The position numbers were made by a program, and so were the translations under genes. Below are positions 46,370 through 55,521 of a stretch of 64,000 bases of DNA, piece by piece; position 1 is the stretch's first letter, and each line of letters opens with the position of its first letter. Below the pieces are notes generated by a model that saw nothing but the letters and a program-made list of their open reading frames with translations, was not told the DNA's origin and did no database searches. Source of the DNA: JAQIBY01 sp963676165 (GTDB taxonomy: Bacteria > Bacteroidota > Bacteroidia > Bacteroidales > ML635J-15); assembly GCA_963676165.1 (NCBI GenBank), contig OY781043.1, positions 3,410,001 through 3,474,000 of the forward strand. Direction: 5' to 3'.

Positions 46370-46906
46370 ACGCGGTAAAATAAATTTCACCTCTTCACCC
46401 ATGGTTATCATAATGACACTCTTTCAGGGTTTGTCTCCTAAATAATTTTAAAAACTTATTAGCTTAAAGCTTTTGGAGGTGTTTATCATGCGAATACTTA
46501 AGATCTGGGATCAAACTTTCGGGGGGGAGGGGTATAATCCATCAATGGCAAACAATCCATACATCCACTTTCTTTTCAGTCCCGAATCACAATAAATTAT
46601 TTTTGAGTGCTCGGGATGAAAACGAGTGTATTCGTTAAGGTGTTTTCACAAAAGAAAGCGGAGCAAACAATATTCCTGTGGGATAAACCACTAATGCCTA
46701 GCATTTTTCAACTTCGCTTTCTTTCCTAATGAAAGAAAGCTAGCAAAGAAAATCAGGCGCTGACCCGAATTTTCTTATTTATTGGATATGTTTTCCGTGA
46801 CCCGCAGAAAGCTCGTTTTGTTTAGCGCCCAAGAATGGCAGACAGGCTCGCATGCGCGGCTCAAAAACTCCAAACACATCTCAATAAATCACAGAAAATA
46901 CGCGAA
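46370..46906. other. Gene-free region left of the IS with hairpin and poly-G tract
   Basis: No supported gene. A G-run of seven, A, then four Gs sits at 46521-46532. A perfect 10-bp hairpin GCTTTCTTTC / GAAAGAAAGC lies at 46716-46740. From about 46782 a short open frame runs into the insertion site. The local sequence is richer in GC than its surroundings. The rest has no recognised feature. Confidence 0.55.
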
Positions 46907-48616
46907 GGCGCCAGACTGTCTAATAACCTTAATAAGTTTGTTAATAAAGATTTTGCATGAATGCATGAGAAAAGCGTGAATGTTAGTACTTTACAATATG
47001 AAATTTATAAAAGGAGAAAGTAGGTATTTAAAAAGTCTATTCCCAGTATCTTTAGAAGAAAGCATTGGTGAGGATAATGAAATTCGCATTATTGACGCAT
47101 TTGTTGATAATTTAAACTTTTCTGAATTGGGATTTAGAACACATTACAGAGAAACAGGTCGTCCGGCCTATCACCCCAAAGATTTACTAAAGCTATATAT
47201 TTATGGATATATGAATAGCATTAGATCATCACGTCGGTTAGAAAAAGAATGCAAACGAAATATTGAATTGATGTGGCTTTTAAATAATTTGTCACCAGAT
47301 CATAATACTATATCGAATTTCAGAAAGGACAATTCCAAATCAATAAAGAAAGTTTTCAGAGAGACGGTTAAGTTATCTCAGTATTTTGAACTTATTGGAG
47401 GCGAATTGGTTGCAGGAGACAGCACAAAGCTTAGAGCCCAGAATAGCAAAAAGAATAATTTCAATCAGAAAAAGATAGAGCGACATCAAGAATATATCGA
47501 AAGAAAAATAGAAGAATACGAACAAGAATTAAGTAATAACGATGGTGATAATCAGGAAATATTAAAAAAGATTGAGAACAAAAAAGAACTTAAATCAAAG
47601 TACGACCGCATGTCTGAGGAATTAACTAGAGATAAAGAAACACAAATATCAACTAGTGATCCAGATAGTCGAAATATGACTCTTCGAAATAATATATCGG
47701 AAGTCGCTTACTGTGTTCAAAGTATGGTTGACGCTAAGCACAACCTGCTGCTGGACTTTATTGTGACGAACAAAGGTGATAAAAACGCAATGGGAAATAT
47801 GTTGCAACGTACTAAGTCTATTTTACGGAATGCTACTTTTACTGCTTTATTTGATACTGGATACCATTCAGGGAGAGAGCTAAAAAAAGCAGATGATTTA
47901 GGCATCAATGTTCTGGTAAATGTACCTTCTACACCACATGCAAACCAAATTCCTGACCCAAATTATTGTATAAGCAATTTTGTATATGACAAAGAAAATG
48001 ACACATATACATGCCCAGAAGGTGAAATTTTAATAACTAATGGGAATTGGTGTAACGCAAGAAATAAGAATGGAGAAGTTTATTACAGATTTAAAAACTA
48101 TGGTACCGTTAAATGCAAAGAATGTCCCGTTAGGTCTAAGTGTACAATAAATAAAAAAGGTCGTAGAATAAAAAGAAGTGAATATGCCGAGAACATACAG
48201 TCTAACACGAAACGAATGATTGATTTAAAAGATAAATACCGGCAGCGGAAAAGCATAGTAGAACATCCATTTGGAACAATGAAACGACAATGGGGATACG
48301 ACCACATAATAACGAAAAAATACATTAAACGAGCAACAGCAGATGTTGGGTTGATTTTTTCATGCTATAATATCAAGCGATTAATAAATATTCTGGGAAT
48401 TGATGCACTAATCGAATCTTTCAATAAGGGAAAGAGGTTTTGTGCTCAAATATTAACCAGATATGGAATCAAATTAAGACTTTTAAGACCTCTAAATTAT
48501 TTACACAAACAAGGCTGCACAAAATCAATCCCTAATTATTACTACTTATTTAGCAACTATAGGCTTATGAGGGCATGAATTTTTAGAAAATCTTAATTAT
48601 CAGACAGTCTGGCGCC
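46907..48616 (+). mobile_element. IS1182-type insertion sequence
   Basis: The terminal inverted repeats are AGACTGTCTAATAA (46913-46926) and TTATCAGACAGTCT (48597-48610), 13 of 14 matching. Each end is flanked by GGCGCC, a palindrome, at 46907-46912 and 48611-48616; this is either a 6-bp target duplication or a palindromic target. The element is about 1.7 kb and encodes one intact transposase. Confidence 0.85.
46980..48578 (+). CDS. IS1182 family transposase
   Basis: A 532-residue DDE transposase, full length for the family. The N-terminal half has YHPKDLLKLYIYGYMN and SRRLEKECKRNIELMWLLNN, typical of the DUF772 domain, followed by a helical coiled region (about 155-215). The DDE core includes ELVAGDSTKLRA (Asp in GDST), TALFDTGYHSGREL (Asp) and IVEHPFGTMKRQWGYDH (Glu). 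A Cys pair KCKECPVRSKC lies near 380-390. The start could also be the ATG at 46998. The copy appears intact and may be active. Confidence 0.9.
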   Translation: MLVLYNMKFIKGESRYLKSLFPVSLEESIGEDNEIRIIDAFVDNLNFSELGFRTHYRETGRPAYHPKDLLKLYIYGYMNSIRSSRRLEKECKRNIELMWLLNNLSPDHNTISNFRKDNSKSIKKVFRETVKLSQYFELIGGELVAGDSTKLRAQNSKKNNFNQKKIERHQEYIERKIEEYEQELSNNDGDNQEILKKIENKKELKSKYDRMSEELTRDKETQISTSDPDSRNMTLRNNISEVAYCVQSMVDAKHNLLLDFIVTNKGDKNAMGNMLQRTKSILRNATFTALFDTGYHSGRELKKADDLGINVLVNVPSTPHANQIPDPNYCISNFVYDKENDTYTCPEGEILITNGNWCNARNKNGEVYYRFKNYGTVKCKECPVRSKCTINKKGRRIKRSEYAENIQSNTKRMIDLKDKYRQRKSIVEHPFGTMKRQWGYDHIITKKYIKRATADVGLIFSCYNIKRLINILGIDALIESFNKGKRFCAQILTRYGIKLRLLRPLNYLHKQGCTKSIPNYYYLFSNYRLMRA

Positions 48617-48885
48617 AATGCTCGCATCTGGAACATTACCAAATGTTTAACTTTATTTCTACGAAAACTGGTTGCTACTGGACTAGCGCAGATTCTTGTA
48701 ATAATGCAAATCTGTCAAAACTAGCCTATCCGCATACTGGCAGATATTGGTCATGATAAACTATTAATGTCCCACCAACTTTTTTGCTTGATACAAGAAA
48801 TTCATCAATCAATTAAACCGCAATGTCCCTACAAAAAAATGCAGCATCCGAACAGATACTGCATTTTCAAAATATTTAAACGATT
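48617..48885. other. Gene-free region right of the IS
   Basis: About 270 bases. The first part continues the interrupted short frame from the left side (stop at 48648-48650). The last part holds the suf terminator. No gene is recognised. Confidence 0.5.
48833..48867 (-). terminator. Terminator of the suf operon
   Basis: On the minus strand AAAATGCAG pairs with CTGCATTTT, followed by a T-run (A-run 48833-48839 on the plus strand). It is the end of sufB-X-sufC-sufD transcription. Confidence 0.8.
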
Positions 48886-50229
48886 TTAATTGCTTTCACA
48901 ATTCAAAAGGCAGTGTTCACATGCGACAAGTTCGCCACGCAAACGTTTTGAAACCAAGTCTGCGACACGCTCACGCAAAGGCTCAATTTCTATTTTACGA
49001 ACAATATCATTAGCAAAAGCAAAGAGCATCATAAAACGTGCTTCTTTTTTATCAATACCACGAGCACGCAAATAAAACATAGCTTCCTCGTCGAGCTGAC
49101 CAACGGTTGCTCCATGAGAACATTTCACATCATCAGCATAAATTTCCAACTGAGGTTTGGTTCTCATTTTCGCATCATCGGTTAAGCAAATATTATTGTT
49201 TGTTTGAAATGCATTGGTGTTTTGAGCATCTTTTCTCACGAGAATACGACCGCTAAATGCGCCTCTGGATTTCTCGTCTAAAATGCTTTTATAAAACTCA
49301 TTGCTATTGCAATTTGGCACGGCATGATCAATAAAAGTAAAATTGTCCATACGTTGCTCTCTGTCGGACAATACTAAGCCATACACATTGCTTTCTGCTC
49401 CTTGTCCATTCATGGTAACATACACATTATTCCGTATTGTACCTCCGTGAAGGCTAAATGCCAAACTTGATAATCTTGAGTAGGCTTCTTGATGAAATGC
49501 AGTGTGTGAGAAAACATTTGAAACGTCAGGCTCATTCTGCAAATCATACATTTGAAAATCTGCATTCTCATCAACAAACACCTCAGTCCCAAGGTGATTG
49601 ACATTTTTTGCTTTATTCAGTGTATGATCACAAAGCAGCAATTGCAATTTTGCATTTTTACCAACAACAATCAGGTTTCTTTGAAAGATTTCTTTCTCAC
49701 TGAAACCATGGGTCAGATTTACAATTTGAATTGGCTTTTTCGGAATATAATTGTCCGGGACATGAATAAACACACCATCTTGAGCAAGCATGGTATTGAG
49801 TTCTACCCAATTGTCTTCAGCTTTTTTCAAGTATTGATTGAAATGCTTTTTGAGCAATTCAGGATATGCATGAAAAGCCTCACGCATGCTACAAACAATA
49901 ATTTCACTTTCTTTCGACAAAGTTGATTCGTGATACCATCCATTAGACAAAAGAATTAGGTCAGTATCCATTCCATCGACTTCACATTGGAAAAAGGAAC
50001 GCAAAGTTGCTGTCACTTCAGGTTCATTAACGATTCGTGAATAGTCGTTTTCACCGAATACTGCTTTCAAATCCAGATAACGGTATCGTTCATCGGTTCT
50101 GTCAGGTAATCCACCATCAGCAATTTTCTGCTTCGCATCTTCTCTTTCTGCACGGATAAATTCCGGAACATTTTGATCAGATTGCTCAAGAATGGATTCA
50201 TATGTTTTGATATAATTTTCAATTTGCAT
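48886..50229 (-). CDS. sufD: Fe-S cluster assembly protein SufD
   Basis: SufD pairs with SufB and SufC in the SufBC2D scaffold that builds Fe-S clusters. The 447-residue protein has the beta-helix core with LSSLAFSLHGGTIRNNVYVT and FSGRILVRKDAQNTNAFQTN, ending YADDVKCSHGATVGQLDEEA with the conserved Cys-His. Last gene of the operon. sufS and sufE are not visible in the window; the IS lies 270 bp downstream. Confidence 0.93.
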   Translation of the reverse strand: MQIENYIKTYESILEQSDQNVPEFIRAEREDAKQKIADGGLPDRTDERYRYLDLKAVFGENDYSRIVNEPEVTATLRSFFQCEVDGMDTDLILLSNGWYHESTLSKESEIIVCSMREAFHAYPELLKKHFNQYLKKAEDNWVELNTMLAQDGVFIHVPDNYIPKKPIQIVNLTHGFSEKEIFQRNLIVVGKNAKLQLLLCDHTLNKAKNVNHLGTEVFVDENADFQMYDLQNEPDVSNVFSHTAFHQEAYSRLSSLAFSLHGGTIRNNVYVTMNGQGAESNVYGLVLSDREQRMDNFTFIDHAVPNCNSNEFYKSILDEKSRGAFSGRILVRKDAQNTNAFQTNNNICLTDDAKMRTKPQLEIYADDVKCSHGATVGQLDEEAMFYLRARGIDKKEARFMMLFAFANDIVRKIEIEPLRERVADLVSKRLRGELVACEHCLLNCESN

Positions 50230-50240
50230 AAGACACAGCT

Positions 50241-50990
50241 TTAAGCAAGTTCATCTTTAATCCAATCGTAACCTTTTTCTTCAAGTTCAAGAGCGAGCTC
50301 GCGACCACCAGATTTTACAATTCGGCCTTGGTACAAGACATGAACAAAATCAGGTACGATATAATCGAGTAAGCGCTGATAGTGAGTAATCACAATGTTT
50401 GATGTTTCAGGTGATTTTAACGCATTTACACCATTAGCAACAATGCGCAAAGCATCAATATCCAAACCTGAATCAGTCTCATCTAAGATGGAAAGTTTTG
50501 GCTCTAACATTGCCATCTGGAAAATTTCATTTTTCTTTTTCTCACCTCCTGAAAACCCTTCATTCACTGAGCGATTTGTCAGTTTTGAATCAATTTCCAC
50601 GAGTTCTTTACGTTCACGCATAAATTTCAGGAAAGCTGCAGATGATAGACTTTCAAGTCCGCGGTATTCTCTCACCTGATTCACAGCAGTACGCATAAAG
50701 TTTACCATGCTTACTCCCGGAATTTCTACTGGGTATTGAAAACTGAGGAATAGACCTTCACGTGCTCTGTCTTCAGGTTCCATTTCCAAAAGATTTTTTC
50801 CTTGAAAAGTCACATCTCCTTTTGTGACATTAAACACGTCACGACCTGCTAAAACAGATGCAAGTGTAGATTTTCCTGATCCATTAGGACCCATAATTGC
50901 ATGAGTTTCACCTGGTTTCACTTCGAGATTAATCCCGTTAAGGATTTTCTTATCTTCAATTTCTGCGTGTAAATTATTGATCTTTAACAT
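50241..50990 (-). CDS. sufC: Fe-S cluster assembly ATPase SufC
   Basis: A 249-residue ABC ATPase of the Suf system. Walker A IMGPNGSGKSTLASVLAG, signature region NEGFSGGEKKKNEIFQMAML, Walker B SILDETDSGLDIDAL, and switch His ITHYQRLLDYI. The start codon overlaps the stop of the upstream HEAT-like gene by one base (TAATG), so translation is coupled. Confidence 0.95.
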   Translation of the reverse strand: MLKINNLHAEIEDKKILNGINLEVKPGETHAIMGPNGSGKSTLASVLAGRDVFNVTKGDVTFQGKNLLEMEPEDRAREGLFLSFQYPVEIPGVSMVNFMRTAVNQVREYRGLESLSSAAFLKFMRERKELVEIDSKLTNRSVNEGFSGGEKKKNEIFQMAMLEPKLSILDETDSGLDIDALRIVANGVNALKSPETSNIVITHYQRLLDYIVPDFVHVLYQGRIVKSGGRELALELEEKGYDWIKDELA

Positions 50991-51553
50991 TATATCTCGT
51001 TTTTAGACTCATTTATACTTTGAAATTCTATTTGATTAATTCGCCTTTGACAGGATGAACGAATTCCTTTACTGAGAAAGGGTGCTATCATATCAAAAGC
51101 AGCTTTTACTTCGCCGATAAGCAAAGGTTCAGTTTCAACAATTTTAAGCAAAACACGAAAAGCATTGCTACGTGTTCCCGGCTGTAGACTGTTATTTTCA
51201 AATAAAGAAAAACAATAATCATACAGCTTACCGTGCAAATCTTCAGGAATAAGCGTAATGTCTATATCCCTGTAAAACTTTAGGAGTTCACGCACATGCC
51301 CATCTTTTTTAATGGACGGAAGCACCTCAACAACTTGAGGCAAATAAGGAACTAACCAATCAACGGAATCTTTCATTGCATGCGACAATGACCATGCAGC
51401 TCGCCAAGCAGCGGGTTCATCGTTTGAAAGAGCAAGGGTCATTAAATCTGGAATTACTTCTGGATTTTGTGCCATTTCTCTAATGTCCTGAGTCAAGAAA
51501 TTTCCCTCCTCAAGATAGGTTTTTAGTTCCTGATATGTGCTTTCCTCAACCAT
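50990..51553 (-). CDS. HEAT-repeat-like protein between sufB and sufC
   Basis: A 187-residue helical protein. LALSNDEPAAWRAAWSLSHAM and LVPYLPQVVEVLPSIKKDGHVRELLKF look like HEAT-type repeats, with a third around RSNAFRVLLKIVETEPLLIGEVKAAF. No enzymatic motif is seen. It starts one base after sufB and overlaps sufC by one base, so it is tightly built into the suf operon. A chaperone or docking role in Suf assembly is an inference. Proteins at this position are sometimes annotated as adenylosuccinate lyase, which the sequence does not support. Confidence 0.6.
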   Translation of the reverse strand: MVEESTYQELKTYLEEGNFLTQDIREMAQNPEVIPDLMTLALSNDEPAAWRAAWSLSHAMKDSVDWLVPYLPQVVEVLPSIKKDGHVRELLKFYRDIDITLIPEDLHGKLYDYCFSLFENNSLQPGTRSNAFRVLLKIVETEPLLIGEVKAAFDMIAPFLSKGIRSSCQRRINQIEFQSINESKNEI

Positions 51554-53008
51554 CTATCCAACTGAACCTTCAAGTGTAATTTGCAATAATTTTTGTGCTT
51601 CAACAGCAAATTCCATTGGCAATTTATTGATGACCTCTTTGGCATATCCATTGACAATTAAGCCAATAGCATCTTCCTCAGAAATTCCACGCTGTTTGCA
51701 ATAAAATATCTGATCTTCACTAATTTTGGACGTTGTGGCTTCGTGTTCCAATACTGCAGAATTGTTGTCTGCTTGGATGTATGGGAAAGTATGGGCTCCA
51801 CATTTATCGCCAAGTAAAAGGGAATCACATTGAGAGAAATTCCTTACATTATCCGCATTTTTTGCCACTTTCACCAAACCACGATATGAGTTTTCACTGA
51901 AGCCGGCAGAAATACCTTTGGAAATAATTGTACTCCGTGTATTTTTTCCAAGGTGTATCATTTTCGATCCGGTATCTGCCTGCTGATAGTTGTTTGTCAC
52001 AGCAACAGAATAAAATTCAGATACTGAATTATCACCCTTCAAAATGGTACTTGGATATTTCCATGTGACTGCGGAACCGGTTTCTACCTGTGCCCAACTG
52101 AGTTTTGAATTGCTTCCTTTGCAAATTCCACGTTTTGTTACAAAATTATAAATACCACCTTTTCCGTCTTTACCTCCAGGATACCAATTCTGAACAGTGG
52201 AATATTTCACCTCAGCATCTTTTTCAACGACAATCTCCACAATTGCAGCATGCAGCTGGTTTTCATCACGCTGAGGAGCTGTACATCCTTCGAGGTAACT
52301 TACGTACGATCCTTCTTCAGCAACAATGAGTGTACGTTCAAACTGACCAGTATTTGCCGCATTAATACGGAAATATGTGGACAACTCCATTGGTGAACGC
52401 ACGCCCTTTGGAATGTAACAAAATGACCCATCGCTAAAAACTGCTGAATTTAAGGCCGCAAAATAATTATCTCCGTAAGGGACAACTGAACCCATATATT
52501 TTTTCACCAAATCAGGGTGCTTTTGCACTGCCTCAGAAAATGCACAAAAAATGATACCCTTTTCAGCCAAACTTTCTTGAAATGTTGTTTTCACAGAAAC
52601 GGAATCCATCACTGCATCGACAGCAACGCCTGATAACTGTTTTTGCTCATCGAGCGGAATTCCAAGCTTGTCAAATGTTTTGCGAATTTCCGGATCAACA
52701 TCATCCATAGATTCCAGTTGAGCCTTTTGCTTTGGCGCTGAATAATAAATGATGTCTTGATAATCAATCTCTGGAAATTTCAAATGTGCCCACTTAGGCA
52801 TTTCCATTGTCAGCCACTTTCTGTAAGCTTTTAGTCGGAACTCCAACATCCATTCGGGCTCATTCTTTTTTGCAGAAATCATTCGAACGACATCCTCGCT
52901 GAGACCCTTACTAATACTGTCCTGTTCCATCTCAGTAGTAAAGCCATACTTATATTCATTTCTGGTTACTTCCTGCAGGACTTTATCTTGTTGTTCTTCT
53001 TTACCCAT
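51554..53008 (-). CDS. sufB: Fe-S cluster assembly protein SufB
   Basis: Core of the SufBC2D complex. The 484-residue protein has the start region EYKYGFTTEMEQDSISKGLS, the PKGVRSPMELSTYFRINAAN segment, SYLEGCTAPQRDENQLHAA and the C-terminal YIQADNNSAVLEHEATTSKI. First gene of the minus-strand operon. Confidence 0.95.
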   Translation of the reverse strand: MGKEEQQDKVLQEVTRNEYKYGFTTEMEQDSISKGLSEDVVRMISAKKNEPEWMLEFRLKAYRKWLTMEMPKWAHLKFPEIDYQDIIYYSAPKQKAQLESMDDVDPEIRKTFDKLGIPLDEQKQLSGVAVDAVMDSVSVKTTFQESLAEKGIIFCAFSEAVQKHPDLVKKYMGSVVPYGDNYFAALNSAVFSDGSFCYIPKGVRSPMELSTYFRINAANTGQFERTLIVAEEGSYVSYLEGCTAPQRDENQLHAAIVEIVVEKDAEVKYSTVQNWYPGGKDGKGGIYNFVTKRGICKGSNSKLSWAQVETGSAVTWKYPSTILKGDNSVSEFYSVAVTNNYQQADTGSKMIHLGKNTRSTIISKGISAGFSENSYRGLVKVAKNADNVRNFSQCDSLLLGDKCGAHTFPYIQADNNSAVLEHEATTSKISEDQIFYCKQRGISEEDAIGLIVNGYAKEVINKLPMEFAVEAQKLLQITLEGSVG

Positions 53009-53647
53009 AATAATCTATTTAGATAAATTCTAAATTGTTTGCAAAATTACGATTTATCAGCATAACAAGCAATAATTTATGTCATGATAATTCATAATGC
53101 ATGCTTAAAGTTGAGAATCTTAAAGAAAGTAGCTCGTATGCATTGAATTTTCAGACATCACAACCTCAAAGCACGACGTGAAAACAGAACAAGGTGTTTT
53201 GGGGATTGTTCAGAAAAATATTCAGGAAATGTTAAGCGGATTTCGCAAACTATTGAATAAATAATTTGAAAGAACATAAAATTTGTTTAACAGGAAATTA
53301 GAATATACTTTAATTTTCTCAGCTTCACAATTTTCTCTTGCTAAGTTAAAAAAACACCCCAAACTGCTGCAAGAATAACAGCTACTAAAACAATAACTCT
53401 CTTCCATCGGCAAATTTCACTTATCGACAATTGCCAATGAAAATCTCCCCACTTTACTCAACAGTTTTGGAAATATTACATCCCAAAATAACACAATAAC
53501 AGCAGCAAGTATACTGCAAATTAGAACAGATAATCTGTGTTATGAGACTCCAACTCAACATATATGTCTATAAACAGCTCCAAACAACTACTATAATGTT
53601 AAAAGCATAAATCAAATATAGAATTTGTTATTTATTATATAAATTTT
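53009..53647. other. Gene-poor gap between suf and the CRISPR-side genes
   Basis: About 640 bases with no supported gene. On the minus strand near 53341-53420 a short frame reads VIVLVAVILAAVWGVFLT and another near 53420-53520 reads ILAAVIVLFWDVIFPK; both are hydrophobic but have no clear start. They could be a decayed membrane protein. No direct repeats of CRISPR type are seen. Confidence 0.5.
53042..53049 (-). promoter_or_regulatory. -7 box TAATTTTG for the suf operon
   Basis: Minus-strand match to TAnnTTTG, 33 bases before the sufB start. Confidence 0.5.
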
Positions 53648-53655
53648 TATCTTTA
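53648..53655 (+). promoter_or_regulatory. -7-like box TATCTTTA before the broken VWA-like gene
   Basis: It lies 24 bases before the ATG at 53680. The promoter seems intact although the gene is not. Confidence 0.35.
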
Positions 53656-53679
53656 AGCCAAGATTAGAATTTGACAGGT

Positions 53680-53989
53680 ATGAAAAAATATAATATTAAA
53701 CTTATTGGGACTGTTATCTTAATGCAATTAACTCTGCTTGTTTTTTCTCAAAATCTAAACAAAAACCAATATACAACTACAAATCAATCCATTGATTCTC
53801 TTGGTGATTTATGGATTTTTGTTTTTGATAAATCTCGATCTATGCAAGAGCTTAATGCTCTAGATTAAAGTTTGTAGGGATCTCTTAAAAATACGAAAGA
53901 GACCAAATCTGAGCATTCAGTTCGAAGATGGGTCTGTTCGCTTGTCCGGTGAAAATCACAATGAAAACTGGAATTTTAAAATGAAATAA
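53680..53989 (+). pseudogene. Remnant of a secreted VWA-like protein, two frames
   Basis: The first part (53680-53868) encodes a signal peptide ending LLVFSQ and then DLWIFVFDKSRSM, like the start of a von Willebrand A domain with its DxSxS metal motif. It stops after 62 residues. A second open stretch from about 53856 to the stop at 53987-53989, in another frame, reads LLKIRKRPNLSIQFEDGS and then a normal C-terminus. Together they look like the two ends of one gene with an internal deletion and frameshift. Confidence 0.6.
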
Positions 53990-54031
53990 CAGTGACAACA
54001 AACAGAAATAATAACCTAATAAACAAAAACC

Positions 54032-55519
54032 ATGGGAGATGGAAAATATTTATATGGAGCGTCGGTTCAAGGTATACAGAGCTTCATATTTCAAACCAAC
54101 AAATTAAAGGAAATCGTTGGGGCCAGTGAGCTTGTAGAGAATGTCTGCACTTCGGCATTTGATGATTTCGCAACTGATGGCACTTCAATTATCCGGGCTG
54201 CTGGAAACATAAAACATGTTTTTGATACAAAAGCAACATGTGCGAAAGCTGTCAGAGAATTTCCTCAAAAAGTTATGGAAATGGCACCGGGAATTACCAT
54301 TAGTCAGGCTGTAGTGTCAATGAATGGTAAAAGTTTTGAAGATTCCATAACTGAATTGGAAAAAAAACTAAAGATACAGCGCAATAAACCTTTAAACAGT
54401 ACAAATATTGGTTTAATGGGTATTCTCCGTTCAAGAAAAACCGGAATGCCTGCAGTCTGTAAAAAAGGTGAAGATTATTTTGATGAAGCTTCAAAAGCGA
54501 AACAAGATGTTGTAAATACAAATAAAGAGCCTTCAGTTTCTACATTGTATAAAAATATATTCGGTGAAATTGATGCGAAAAAAGTCACAACCGAGATTGA
54601 AAAATTTCCTTCTCATAATGATTGGCTATCTGTAATTCATGCTGATGGCAATGGTTTGGGGAAAGTTATTCAAAAAATGGGTTCAAATAAAGATGAATTT
54701 AAAAAGTTTTCAAAAAATCTGGATATTGCAACAAAAAAAGCAGCAAAAAATGCCTATAATAAAATTAGTGATGATTATAAGCTTTCTGAATTAGATACAG
54801 TGCCATTGCGCCCAATCGTACTTGGTGGTGATGATTTAACAGTTATTTGCCGGGCAGATATTGCTCTTGACTTTACAGAGGCATTCCTTGCCGAATTTGA
54901 GGATCAGACGAATAAATATCTTGCTAATATCTTCAAAAATAATAATCTCGGGTTTGATCATCTGACAGCATGTGCAGGTATAGCTTACATTAAATCATCC
55001 TTCCCGTTTTATTTTGCATATGATTTGGCGGAAAGCCTTTGCGGAAAAGCAAAGAAAGATGCCAAAAGTCCTGATTATGTAAAAGAAGGTTTAGCACCTT
55101 CATGCCTGATGTTTTATAAGGTGAAGGATAGTTTTACTGAAGATTACAATGATATGGTTGAGCGTGAATTAAGAGCAGGGAGTACGTGTTTTGATTTTGG
55201 GCCATATTACAAAGACTCTGTGAACAATCGCTGGACAGTTGGTGACCTTAAAAATTATGTAAGAAAACTGAATGGTAAAGATGGTAATGCATTAAAATCA
55301 CACTTCAGGCAATGGTTGAATCTGATGCATGAAAATCAGTCACTTGCAAAACAAAAAGTCGATAGAATAAAAACAACTTTTGCTGATAGAAATCTTGATG
55401 ATTCGATCAAACTCCTTGAACTGAGTAATAAACGCTTTGTCAATGAATCAGAAAAGAGTTTTTCACCCATATATGATATAATTTCAATACATACCGTAAT
55501 CAATCAAAAAACCAAATAA
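54032..55519 (+). CDS. cas10: Type III CRISPR Cas10, compact, HD-less
   Basis: Cas10 is the large subunit of type III effector complexes and, on target RNA binding, its Palm domain makes cyclic oligoadenylate. This one is only 495 residues. The N-terminal part has GASVQGIQSFIFQTNKLKEI followed by VGASELVENV, the Palm1 region. Palm2 has HADGNGLGKV (205-210) and LGGDDLTVIC with GGDD at 265-268. No HD nuclease domain is seen; the protein starts directly with Palm1. It opens the operon; the next gene follows after 2 bp. The loss of HD predicts no single-stranded DNA cleavage. This fits subtype III-D. Confidence 0.87.
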   Translation: MGDGKYLYGASVQGIQSFIFQTNKLKEIVGASELVENVCTSAFDDFATDGTSIIRAAGNIKHVFDTKATCAKAVREFPQKVMEMAPGITISQAVVSMNGKSFEDSITELEKKLKIQRNKPLNSTNIGLMGILRSRKTGMPAVCKKGEDYFDEASKAKQDVVNTNKEPSVSTLYKNIFGEIDAKKVTTEIEKFPSHNDWLSVIHADGNGLGKVIQKMGSNKDEFKKFSKNLDIATKKAAKNAYNKISDDYKLSELDTVPLRPIVLGGDDLTVICRADIALDFTEAFLAEFEDQTNKYLANIFKNNNLGFDHLTACAGIAYIKSSFPFYFAYDLAESLCGKAKKDAKSPDYVKEGLAPSCLMFYKVKDSFTEDYNDMVERELRAGSTCFDFGPYYKDSVNNRWTVGDLKNYVRKLNGKDGNALKSHFRQWLNLMHENQSLAKQKVDRIKTTFADRNLDDSIKLLELSNKRFVNESEKSFSPIYDIISIHTVINQKTK

Positions 55520-55521
55520 TT

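Noticed and set aside
46521..46532. G7-A-G4 run as a G-quadruplex
   Set aside because: Two G-blocks only, so an intramolecular quadruplex is not supported; it may be a simple slippage tract.
53222..53413. Minus-strand frame of 63 codons between suf and cas10
   Set aside because: No recognisable protein, and overlapping frames on the same strand look more like decayed membrane segments.
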